A stretch of DNA of 64,000 bases from Lactarius indigo. Its lineage: Eukaryota; Basidiomycota; Agaricomycetes; Russulales; Russulaceae. Below the pieces are notes generated by a model. It was not told the DNA's origin, did not search any database, and saw only the letters and a program-made list of their open reading frames with translations. The stretch covers positions 2,294,001 through 2,358,000 of the forward strand of contig JAFKAC010000003.1 of the NCBI GenBank assembly GCA_025766275.1. The letters are read 5' to 3'. This document shows positions 23,924 through 34,949 of the stretch, in pieces (position 1 is the stretch's first letter; every line of letters begins with the position of its first letter). The position numbers and the translations under genes are program-made.

Positions 23924-24533
23924 ATGCCTGAACCTTCGCTTCTGACCCCGTTGCTTTCGTCTCGGCCCTCTTCAGGGCCATTCCCGACTCCACTGTTGTT
24001 ATGGCGCACGGGTGCATCATTTGGTTCGTTGCCTAATTGGTGGTTCTGTTCACACTGATCTTCCTATTTTTTGTCAGTTGCCGCCGGAATGATTGCAGGT
24101 GCATTTGGTGCCCATGCCCTTAAATCCAAGGCTGGTGTTACTCCAGATCAAGTATCGGCCTTTACGACTGCGGCCCACTACGCGGTAAATACTTGGCATC
24201 TCCAGTGTTGATAACACCCTACCACGGTATCATCCTGTAACCAGATTTACAACGGTCTCGGGTTGTGCCTGATTTCCTTGCACCCACGCTTTTCCACTCA
24301 CCGTTTCGCGGGACCGGCCATTGCCCTGGGAGGGTTCGTCTTTTCCACCAGCATCATGGCCCTTGTCTTCAATAAGGAGAGGTATGTTACGACTCAGTAG
24401 GCTGGTACCCATACGTGTGGTGTTAATGGTTGGTGATAGGTCCAGAGTATTCGGTCCAGTGACCCCACTTGGTGGGACCCTTGCGATACTCGGGTGCGCT
24501 GCCAATACGATTGAAACGACTGATCGATTTTGA
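23924..24533 (+). CDS. DUF423/TMEM256-family membrane protein
   Basis: Small four-helix membrane protein of unknown function, related to bacterial YgdD. Four exons; the first intron ends at about 24078 and restores GASFVAAGMIAGAFGAH. The family core follows: GAFGAHALKSKAG, then TTAAHYAIYNGLGLCLISLH, GGFVFSTSIMALVF and LGGTLAILGCAANTIE. About 140 residues, normal for the family plus a short N-terminal extension. Divergent from SPB1, with about 180 bases between their starts. Confidence 0.85.
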
Positions 24534-24756
24534 CTGATTATTTATGATAAGATATATATCCCTTGCATTTTAAATACTTAATTAAACATGTATAAGTTAG
24601 CCGAACGGTCACATGACGGACGCGTAGCTTTACGTGAAAGCGTGTCAACTCCGACTGAAAATAAGAAGGCCTGGCACTGCCACAGCCGCTGCTACTGCTT
24701 ACTGACATTGACACCCCTACCGCCAGCGCACCTCCTCCATCGAGTGATACCCTACG

Positions 24757-26711
24757 ATGTCAGACCACAGACCAAATCGTCTCAAGCGTCGCCTCACCTC
24801 TCCTACACCCCTTGATTTCTTCACTTCTTCGGCCACATCATTCCATCCCCGCCCTTATCAGCCTAACCTTTCCACAGTCCCACCCCCCAAGCCCCCGCCT
24901 CCAGCCCGCAATAACTCGCTCACACATCCCCTTCCTCCGATGGATCCCACGCCGGGAGAGCCGAATACCGTGTTTATACACCCCCCTTTCTTCGACTTTC
25001 CAGACTCTCATCTATACCCGGACGGCCTTACTTACTCTGTCATGGCTACGAATCCCGATTGGTTTCTTGATCCCACTGACTTTATCTCAACGCACACACC
25101 TAATCCTAATGCTATTCCATACCCACCTCAACTCGAGCCTCCACGAGGTTGGTGTCCTGCAAAGAAGAAAGATTTGAAAGAACGTGGCGCAGAGGGCTGG
25201 CCCGATGGTGAAGAACCTCGTCTTCGATGCACGTTCTGCAGGAGAACCTACGCTGGTGTCAACGCGAAGAGTATGTGGAGGCGACACGTTTTCGAAAAGC
25301 ACAAGATTGCTATGTCCAACCGACGTGAGAACGTCGAACGATCGAAAAAAGGTAATCACATGTGCTGTACTTTATATTAAGATAGATCTCAAGTTCGCTA
25401 ATGTACCAGATGCAAAAGGCAGTCAAGAGAAGGAGAATGTATCCGTCTCCAAACGTGGCGGCTCTGTTGACGAACCCCAAGCTACAAAATCCAGGCTGCG
25501 ATCTCTTCGACCCGCTGCCTCAGCGAGTACATCCGCCTTGTCAGATAGGAGGAATGACAATGATTCTGATCTGGAAGCTGACATTCCTGTTCCGTTTGCT
25601 CCTCGACTCCCTCAGGGAGAATTCCCTGTTCTTGAACCAGCACTCGACTTGTCCCAGTCAACACTGTCCAAATCGGACTCTCGAGGCAGTCCCACACCCC
25701 CTCCGAATTCTCCGCGCTCTATCACACCAGAAATTGTTTCATCAGCGCCACGTCAAGCCTCTCCCTCACCAGCTCGGCCTGTTATTCCTATATCACCCTA
25801 CAATCCCCTAACCACACCGTCCTTTCGCCATTCACCCCCACGGCTTCCCTCTGATCAACCATGGCGCTTTCCTAGCCCCAGTCATCCTCTTCACTTCACT
25901 TCCGTGGATGTTTCATTAGGCATGATCATGCGTGAGCAGGCCAGTCCCTCTGGAGCCGTATCGGCACCGTTGGCCTATTGATGTGAGCCCTGTGGTTATT
26001 GCGCCGCGCGACGGCAAGTCTAGTTCATTCAACACACCTGGCGTAGTCATCCTGGGCAAGAAAGATCTAGGAAGGAGTACCGCAAAGCCAACCCCTCGCA
26101 GATTGTTTCTTTCCGGCTCTTTGCCCACCCCCATCACCGAGCGCCTCGGTCTTGACCGTCCTCGTCCAACTGAAGAATCACCCCTGATACGTTTCGGGGG
26201 TCGTCGTACTCCCCGGGGCCAGAAAACAGCCGTGTTCGCTTATGCTCGAACGAAGATGAGTGGGGCTCGTATCGCATCTCCAACAAGTGTCAGCGAGGAT
26301 CTGTTTGGGAATCTCCACGGAGCAACTGGGGACTTGGTGAAGCCTTTTTCTGGGCGCATGGTACCTACTCCCCTCTCAAGCCCCAACGCAGACAGCCCCG
26401 TGGTCCGGACAAGGAGTTACACGAGCAACGATAATCCTGTGAAGTCAACATTGAATCGCGAGTTGTTCTCCCGGGATCAGACTATAGGCCTTGGCCTTTT
26501 GGAGGCTTTCTCCTTGAAGCAAGGAACTGTTGACATCGAAGATGACTGTGAGATCGACTCAATGCTAATGTCCTCACCTGTCCTTAGAGCTCGCTCAACT
26601 TTGAAGGATCTCGAGCTCGACCTGGTTGATCGTGACAGCGAATATCAGAATTCCCCGAGTCTCGATCCGCCAGTCCGGAAGAGAAGGAAGACCAACGGTG
26701 GAGAAGTCTGA
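24757..26711 (+). CDS. Uncharacterised protein with one C2H2-like zinc finger
   Basis: Not a named family to me. A proline-rich N-terminus (about 130 residues) is followed by a finger CTFCRRTYAGVNAKSMWRRH with a second histidine in VFEKH (C-x2-C-x15-H-x4-H). The remaining 400 or so residues are Ser/Pro-rich and disordered, with many SP/TP sites, and the C-terminal PVRKRRKTNGG is a likely nuclear signal. One intron at about 25353-25409 is certain (GTAATC...ACCAG). At about 25930 the frame shifts by one base within a short GTGAGCAG stretch, most easily explained by an insertion. Role in the nucleus is inference. Confidence 0.65.
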
Positions 26712-27237
26712 GTCGTCCAATGCATCGCTCTCGATCGCTACCAACACGTTTCTACATTCGCATTTGCTGTCCTTGTCCGGTTTATGTATCCCTATCCCTT
26801 CCCCTTCCCCCTCCCCCCCCCCCCCCCTCCCCCCACACACAGAGTCTATTGAATCGGAAGGTTGTGTTGCCTCTTGGTTGCCTCGTTTTAATTGTCTTTC
26901 TAGCTACCCTACAGCGCTACCTTGCTTAGCAAGGTAATGAGTTGAGTGGTGCTCCCGCGTGTTCTTTCGGGCTTCGAGGACGATCCGTATGATAGCCTGT
27001 CTATAAACATGTACTCTCGGGTTCTGTTACTAGTTGTTTTAGGAGCTATGTATTTCTGATTCACGCTTGGATTCGGGCCTTGATTCAGGCTGCTGTCACG
27101 GTAATCGTCGACGCGGTAATACGCGCCGCGCGTCAATTACGACATCCTGTCACGTGTGTTACATGCGCTGCCGAGTCGTCGCGTCAACGATTCAAGCTCA
27201 AGTCCTAGAGTCAGGGACTCTCAAGTTGAAAGCCACG
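26712..27237. other. Intergenic with pyrimidine-rich simple sequence
   Basis: Between the zinc-finger gene and VPS18. A long C/T tract at about 26785-26835 includes a run of 14 or more C. No gene or RNA recognised. Confidence 0.55.
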
Positions 27238-30200
27238 ATGTTCGATGACTGTGAGTCTTGCGTTCAAGACGTCGATGACATGGAACCCAAAGCGATGCGA
27301 CTTATAGACGTCGAGCACGCCGCGACAGCCACCGGTGGTGTTGTACATGGAGCAGGAGCACCCCCCATACGCTATGAAGGGTTCGAACCCTCCCCATATG
27401 ACCAGCAGAATGCACGAGAAAACGAAATAGGAGGCGTATGTTTCCAGAGCTACTATTCGCCCTTCGCCTGACTCTCTTGTCCACAGAGCGATGATCAACG
27501 TACTGGTCCGATCAAAGTCCTTGCACCAATATTCGACCTAGGTCGGGTCCAGTATTCACTTCCAGCACCACTCGTCTCGCTTGTAGTTGCTTCGGACGTC
27601 CTAGCTATGGGACTGTCCTCCAATGTTATTGTGCTCATTGAGCTGGCACACGCAGACCAAGTCGTCAAAGTCCCCATCCCTCGTAAACCAGCAGAATTCT
27701 CTATCTACAAATTGTTCATGGACCCCTCGGGGCGTCATCTTATGATAACCTCCATCGAAGGCGAGAACTGGTACTGGTTCAGAGGGTGGAAGAAGCCCAA
27801 GCAATTGAAGACTTTCAAGATGATCATTGAATCCGTAGCTTGGAACAAAGCAGCTTTGCTTTCTTCTTCCAATTTGACTTCCACGCGGGAAATCCTGATC
27901 GGAGCCAGGAACGGCACTATCTATGAGGCCATCTTGGATGCGGAGGAAGACTTTTTTAAGTCCTACGAAAGACATGTCAATGCCGTTTTCACTCTTCCGG
28001 AGCGACAAGCCATCACAGGCATCAATTTCGACTCTTTTCCTTCACTAGATCCTAAGAGAGCACTTGTCGTGGCTATTACTACTTCACGGATCTATCAGTT
28101 CACTGGCGCGCTCCCTCGTCGTTCGGACGAGGGGGGGCGAGTGTTTGCGACACTATTTGCCGCTTACCGGGAAACAGCACCGAGTGCGTCACTCCCTTTC
28201 GCCCGTAATTTTCGGCTGACAGTGCAAAGAAATATCCGAACTCCCTGGCAACATCCGACATTCCGAGTTACATTACTATACACCAGACGGTGGGCAGTCA
28301 CAATCACTACCCAAAGAGATAGCTTGGATGACGAGTAGGTCTCCAACTTCGGGGCTTTCCTAGCTGCTCACGAATACAAGGTCCTGGGATCTATCATGGA
28401 TCACTAAACTTCCAATCGGTGACTGATGACTTCATCGATGGGGCCCAGTTGTTCCAGTATCCATCGTTTCCTGTGTCTCCGAGACTCTCAGATGAATCTC
28501 CGCTGCCGCAATTTCCCATATCTATGGCCCTTACGGAGTTTCACCTCGTATTACTTTATAGTGACCGAATAGCAGCGGTGTCTATATTAGACGAGAGTCT
28601 AGCATACGAGGAAGTTCTTCCGCTCGTGAGTATACTGTTTGTGATTTCGTCTCAAGCTGATTTTGGCGGTTCACAGAAATATGGCGAAACGGTCCGGGCA
28701 CTAACCGCAGATCCCGTGCGTAAGACATACTGGGTCTACACCGACCAGTCTCTTTTCGAGCTCATTGTCGGAAATGAAGACCGTGACGTGTGGAAGATCA
28801 ACCTCCACAAAGAGAATTTTGACGTTGCGCTCAAATATGCTAAGGCAAGGACCACCACGTGGTCGTCGTTTCCAACCCCGTCCTGACCTAGCGGGAGAAC
28901 AGACCGCAGAACAAAGAGATCTCATATCCTCTTCGCATGCACACGCTTTGCTCAAGGCCAAGAGGTACTTTCCTGCTGCGCAAACCTTTGCTCGATGTTC
29001 GGTTCCATTTGAGGATGTCGTGTTGAAGTTCTTAGATGTCAATGAGCGCGATGCGTTGAGATCGTACTTGATGTTGCGGCTTGAGCAAACACGCAAATCG
29101 GTCTGTGTTGACTAACCGTCTCCATTTTTGTCGAAACTCATAAATGGAGTAGGATTTAACGCAGAGAATGATGCTCGCAACGTGGCTTGTTGAATTTTAT
29201 CTGAGCAAATGTGATGAACTGGATGACCTCGTCGCATCATCATCGGCTCTGTACGATGTTGAGAACGTGAAGATAGAACGCTCGATTTTCGAAGAGGACG
29301 TTCGACGATTCCTAGAGTCTCACAAAGTTAGTCCTTTGTTTGATGACTCGGCTCGATTTGGTCCCAAGTTGACTTGCGCAGGACGACCTCGAACCCGATA
29401 CAATATATGAACTGATACAAAGTCACGGTCGCACAGACATGTATCTATTCTACGCAACGTTGATCGGCCACTCCGAACGTGTTGTCGAACACTGGATTCT
29501 TGACGAGGATTGGATCAAAGCAATCGACACTATCAGCCGACAATCAAACCTGGAGTTGTACTATCAATTTGGACCAGTTCTGATGAGAAATGCCCCGCGT
29601 GAAACAGTGGACTCCTGGATACGCCAACTGTCTCTTGACCCACTGCGTCTCGTTCCTGCTCTTTTGCAATTCCAGCTGGCGCCGCGTGACCCACTCTCAC
29701 CCAATCAAGCTACTCGCTATCTAAATCATGTCATTTTCGAACAGTCCAACACGTCTTCCACGTTACACAATCTGGTCATCACCCTTTACGCATCGCCAGC
29801 AGCAGGATCCCCCGATGACGACGGCCCTCTACTACGTTTCCTGGCGACTGCTCCCGTAGACCCCCTCACAGGAAAGCCTTACTATGATCTTGACTATGCC
29901 TTGCGCCTGTGCAGCGAGAGTGGTCGGGTTCAACCTTGTGTCCATATCTATTCGCAAATGGGCTTGTGGGAGAGTAGCGTCGATCTCGCCCTAGAAAAAG
30001 GTGACCTGGAGCTCGCAAAACTCAATGCTGACAAGCCTGAGGATGACCCACATCTGCGGAAGAAGCTCTGGTTGAAAATTGCAAAATTTGTCGTCCAAGA
30101 CAAGAAGGACATCAAGATGTGAGTATGGGGACCGCCACTGAGTTCGATCATTCATTGACGGGTTTGTTCAGGGCCATGCGCTTCTTAGAGAGCACCGATC

Positions 30201-31031
30201 TACTCAAGATTGAGGATATCCTTCCCTTCTTCCCCGACTTCGTGGTCATCGACGACTTCAAAGATGAGATAGCCAATGCATTAGAGTCCTACTCAGCCCA
30301 GATCGAATCTCTCAAAAATGAGATGGACGACGCTACACGTAGCGCGGAATCCATGAAAGAGTACATCACCGGATTGAAGAACCGCTTTATTACCGTCGAC
30401 GCTGGAGAGAAATGCTCAGTGTGCTCATTTGCCATCTTGACACGACAATTTTACGTCTTTCCATGCCACCATACATTCCATGCTGATTGCCTCGTTGGTC
30501 TGGTGGGTGCCTAATTACTGAGCGCAGACTTCTCCACAACTAACTTTTTTTTAGACCAAAGAGTATCTCCCAGCACACGCTCTCCGACGATTACTGACTC
30601 TTCAAGACGAAATCGTTAAGGGAAAGGCCACTCTACTCGATCGAAGCGACGGCATACTACTTGATAACGGCGCGGTCATACGTCAATCTGGAATACAGAG
30701 AGCACCAAGTTTTGCGGTCACTGCGCAAAATGGCCATCGTCAAGCCAACTCAATAGGTCGCAATCTACTCTCCGCGGGTGATCGCCTACGCGATCTCATT
30801 ATGCCGGATGCACTTGTAACGGTGATAACATCGCCCGCGGGGTGGATACCAGGCATTGGTGGCGGGCAGAGGAACGTGCTAGCCGACACCGACACCGGAA
30901 AACGACTTGAGAAGCTGAGGTTGGAGTTGGAGGACATCCTTGCGAGTACTTGTCCGCTGTGTGAAAGTGTCATCGCAGGACTCGAAAAGCCATTTACCAA
31001 AGCCGAGTCGGATACCACTTGGGATGTGTAG
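27238..31031 (+). CDS. VPS18: VPS18 (Pep3), HOPS/CORVET core subunit
   Basis: Class C Vps protein acting in tethering and SNARE assembly at endosomes and vacuole. Exon 1 is only MFDD plus one base, and the intron at about 27251-27307 joins it to YVEHAATATGG. An N-terminal propeller follows with PFKP-like RKPAEFSIYKLFMDP and NWYWFRGWKKPKQL. A long alpha-solenoid includes KINLHKENFDVALKYAK, LLKAKRYFPAAQTFARC and YDLDYALRLC. The C-terminal coiled coil leads to a RING-H2 with CSVC, CHHTFHADC and, after a large loop, CPLC. One intron uses a GC donor (about 28846). About ten introns; all phases fit, so the gene is intact. Length of about 1,000 residues is normal. Confidence 0.93.
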
Positions 31032-31239
31032 GAAGGTTGCATCGCATCTGCTTCATATATTACTCGCCGCATACACTACTTATCGGAGAAGGAATTCTAC
31101 GTCCGATTCTCGGAAGGTTGGTGGTACAATACGATACGACTCCGGGTAGGAACGACACTTCGAGGGTACACGACGTGGCGTTATCACCTTGGTTATCACA
31201 ATAAACACCTCCCATTTTGGCTTACACCGGTCGAGGATA

Positions 31240-31757
31240 TCAATGCACCACCTTTTTCGTACGACCAGCCCTCCGTCGTAATCGCGCTGCCTTCCTAGAA
31301 CCTAGCTACATATAAGGTGTGAATCGATGTTGGGGACAACAACGAGGTCGCTGTACCTGAGATTTGAGCTCTTCCGCCCGTTTACGTTCTTCGGCGGCTT
31401 TTCTTCGTTCTAGCGTCACTTCGCGTCTCCTACCAAGGAGAACAGACAGACGGTCAGAGGTGTACAGGCGAAGGAGTCTAGAGGCTCGCACCGTTGAATT
31501 TCAGCTTCCTTCTCTTCCTTTAGCTCGGCTTGCAGTTTTTTGATAGCCAGAGCTTTGCTAGCCTTTTCCATCCTATCGTTGAAGCTCTTAGATTTGAGCG
31601 CGGCGGGGAGATGGGAGCGGCTAAAGTGGAACGATCGTAGATATGACGGGGAGAATGTACGTAGGACGTACGCTGTAGCAGTCTTTCGAGATTTCCATGG
31701 TTTTCGAGAGACTCTGCCGTGGGATGAGCTCGCAATTGGAACTGGGTTGTGGTCCAT
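31240..31757 (-). CDS. CGR1: CGR1-like nucleolar rRNA-processing protein
   Basis: Small basic protein needed for 60S pre-rRNA processing. Four exons: MDHNPVPIASSSHGRVSRKP...KTATA, then SHLPAALKSKSFNDRMEKASKA and AELKEEKEAEIQR, then REVTLERRKAAEERKRAEELK, then SRKAARLRRRAGRTKK. This matches the family order: GRVSGKxWK, KSKSW-like box, charged helix, basic tail. About 120 residues. Divergent from the next gene, with only 107 bases between the two ATGs. Confidence 0.85.
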
Positions 31758-31864
31758 GGCAGTAGGGGTCGGATGTTGTGTTGCCGAGAACCCCGTAAGG
31801 TCTCAGATTCTTCCGCCCGCTGTCTCCCCCGCGGTGACTCACGTTCTTTTTTGTCCAGTTTCTG

Positions 31865-34457
31865 ATGAACTCGCCGTCGCCCGCCCAGGACGACAACCTC
31901 CGTCGTCTTCTGGACCAACGAGCAGCACGCGGCGACGCCCACCACCACACTAGATTTCCCTCCCTCTCAGAGTTCTCGGACTCTCCGTCTATCTACAGTC
32001 ACGCTCATTTCTCTCCGCGGCCACCACATCTCGACTCAAACTCGCCCCAGTTTGACTTTTCTATCCCTTCTCAATATGCACGGCCCTCCTTGGACGCAGT
32101 GAGACCTTCTACTGCTTCTCCAACTGGTAGGCACGACCTAGATGCATATGGAACAGACCCAACCATGGATGCACGTACAGAAAGAAGTCACTCCCCAGAG
32201 TCAATACCCTCCGAAGACGAAGATCCCGACCCTCGGATGAGCTTCCTTGGGCCGACGATGCGTTTCCATTCACCGGCTCCCTGGGAAACAGATGACGCTA
32301 TCAAGGAAGAAGGAGAACAAGAGGACGACGTCCACTCCATACTCTCCAAACGGGGTAGAAGTAAAACCCGAGGTGAAGGATTTATGAAAAGTTTTGGTCG
32401 GGTCGCGCCCGCAAAATCCACATCAGCCGCCCGTCCCAGCGTCGAATCTTTGCGTCCCGCAAACGGCACCCGAGACAAGGCTCCTGTCGACAACCAGCCA
32501 GCTCACGGTGCTATCCCGTAAGTCTACTCCGGATTGCCTCTATCTGTAAATTTACCGAAGTATATCCAGCACGCGTCCACAGGCCTCAATGCCTCCGCCC
32601 TCGGCTTTCCCTTCTACACCCTCGTCGTCGCGACCGTCACGACCAGGGTTGGTTTTCACTCGTGGTCGGGCAAGAACAGTATCGAGTCCTGTGGCCCCAG
32701 ACACATCCGCACCCCTTCCATCGCACGTCAGTCCGGGCCTCATTCCTGTTGCTTCCATTACTCCACCGCTCCCGAACCGGTCGATCTCGCCTGCTCTATC
32801 CACATATTCGAGCACGTTCAGTCCCACCGACACAACTGGCCCGTCCCGACCGATATCACCACTGTCGCTGCGGGGACCTTCCTCCGACTTTGTTCATCCA
32901 TACGCAAATCCCGAGCACGCATTCGACGCCGGTCCTGTAGTACACACGGCTACCTCTTTCCATCCTGCGTCTGCTTTCGGTAGACGTGTAGTTGTTCCTA
33001 GCGATTCGATTCCTACTGTGTCAGAATCAGTGGTTACTCCGAGCTCGTCCACCTTGACACCCGATACCTCTATGTCGTCGGTTACAGATTACCACGCAGA
33101 CGTGGTCATGAAGAAAGTGGTTGGTAGCGTTCAAGGGAAGGTCATTTCCAACCCATTGACCATAACTCCTCAGAACGCAGGGACACAGGCTGGCCAAGAC
33201 AAAAGCCAACCGCCTTTACCCGGCCAAGCCCCAGGCTGGACTGAACTCTCTGTCTCGCCTACTTTCAATCTGATATCTCTGCAAGAAGCACAAGCTCAGG
33301 CACGAGAACGCTCGCGGACGCACACTCAGGCCATACCCGAGGCGTCTTTCCTCCAGAGTGAGCCTCCGCCACGTAACAATCCAACAGCTCTCCCTAGTAA
33401 CGCGGTGAGGTTACGAACACGCACAGCGAGTGCAGGCTCAAAGGTCAGGACCCAACCGCCTCCTATCAGTAACCCAGTGCCTTTACCCCATCCGAGCCAC
33501 GAGGATATGGTAGTAACGTCTGGTAACACGGGGTCTCTTCCTCGCACCCTGAAACCAAAGAGATCTGGGTTCATGAGGTTGTTCAACGGGAAAGAGAAGG
33601 ATAAGCCACCATCACAATCTCCACCTCCATTACCGCCCGTTGTTGCTCCCCCACTACCGCGCACCCCAAAGATCTCCAGTGCTCGTGTACCTGTGCCCAC
33701 CCTTCCCCCTTCTTTGGTACCCCAAAGCCCACTTCAATTCGATGACATCATCAGGAACGACAGTGGGCCAACAGAAGACTACCAGCCCCGAGATAGCATG
33801 AAACGGCACGCCCCCTCGTTGTCCATCGTCACACACGATGCCCACGCCCTCCCAAGTGGGCCCCCCAGTGGCATGTATCCAAAGTCTGCACAAGTAGGAA
33901 GGAGCACCTCTACCCTACTTTCAGGGACTTGCGCGGGTCTCGGAACGAGTCCTGCCAGCGCACCTCCTTCGACTGCGGCGTTCCCAGAGCTTAGCCTTCG
34001 TCCAATCTCTACCGTTTTCAGTGCCCATTTCGCCGATCATATCGTGTCCACTGATTCTTCCCCTACGAGCGCACAACTCGACACCTCGAGTACCGCCACC
34101 GCTCATTCGCCGCGGAGTACATCCTCCGCACAGCGTTCCTTCGACGAGAAGCTAGCATGTGACGACGACCCCTACCTGATCATCCAGCAGCTACAGGAAC
34201 AGATAAAGTCCACTCGCAAGGCATGGCAACACCAGATATGGGAGCTCGAAGGGCAGGTCCGCGATCTGCGGGCGGAAATCGACGATATGCGGATCAAGGA
34301 AATGCGCGGAGAGCGCTGTCTCCTCTGCGGTCGCGATGGCGAACCTGACAGGAGCGCAGGGGAAGCACCGAGACCTACTGCTGTATCACGACCTGGTGTC
34401 GTTGATCGCCCACGGGCGCGTACGGGCGTTGGTACGCGATTTGGTGCAGCCACCTGA
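31865..34457 (+). CDS. Uncharacterised proline/serine-rich protein with C-terminal coiled coil and CxxC
   Basis: Start MNSPSPAQDDNLRRLLDQR. One intron (about 32519-32570) joins an acidic first exon to a very long disordered exon, giving about 840 residues in total. Disordered parts carry many SP and PP motifs and one basic patch, KPKRSGFMRLFNGKEKDK. Near the end SFDEKLACDDDPYLIIQQL begins a helix that runs through TRKAWQHQIWELEGQVRDLR to EIDDM, followed by CLLCGR. It looks like a basidiomycete scaffold or signalling protein, possibly self-associating through the coiled coil. No enzyme domain is visible. Confidence 0.7.
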
Positions 34458-34949
34458 TCTATTGGATATCGTTTTTTTTTTCTTTCTTAATTCGTCTTCG
34501 CCATCTTCGACCCTCTTCGCCACACTGGCACACAAGCCGCAAATTGGCACACCCTATTGTTATCGCTATTTGATATTTCGATGTCCACACATTTTCTCCC
34601 AACTACCTTGACACCTATTCCGTGTTGCAATCGCCCCTCCCCCCCCCTTGTTCTCCCAACTTGTTTTGTACCAAGCATTGTACAAAGTGAATTTCGTGTA
34701 TCATTGTGACCAACCCTCTTCCTCTGATGCGAAATCGTAGCTTGTATCTCTCCACTCTGGAGCCAATACCTCCGATAAAGTGGCGATGACTTGGTCTTTT
34801 TTAATGACAATGTCTTTGTTGTTGGTCCTGTTTGTGGATTGTTATACAAATGCAAGTTCGCGGGTGATTCGTAAAGATGTTGAGGTGATCGCCGATCTCA
34901 AATATGACATTGCAAGCGTGAACGAACCCTAGCAAAAAAATAAAACTAA
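34458..34949. other. Intergenic between convergent genes
   Basis: Space between the stop of the proline-rich gene and the stop of SEC39. T-rich runs just after 34472 may serve as 3' processing signals. No gene seen. Confidence 0.5.

Noticed and set aside
25931..25940. GTGAGCAG as a micro-intron in the zinc-finger gene
   Set aside because: Eight bases cannot be spliced, and removing eight does not give the needed shift of one.
26785..26845. Pyrimidine tract as a structural or regulatory element of VPS18
   Set aside because: Simple sequence with no conserved partner; more likely 3' flank of the zinc-finger gene.
31540..31953. Long plus-strand open frame overlapping CGR1 and the coiled-coil gene start
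   Set aside because: Antisense shadow of CGR1; the CGR1 exons on the minus strand carry the conserved protein.
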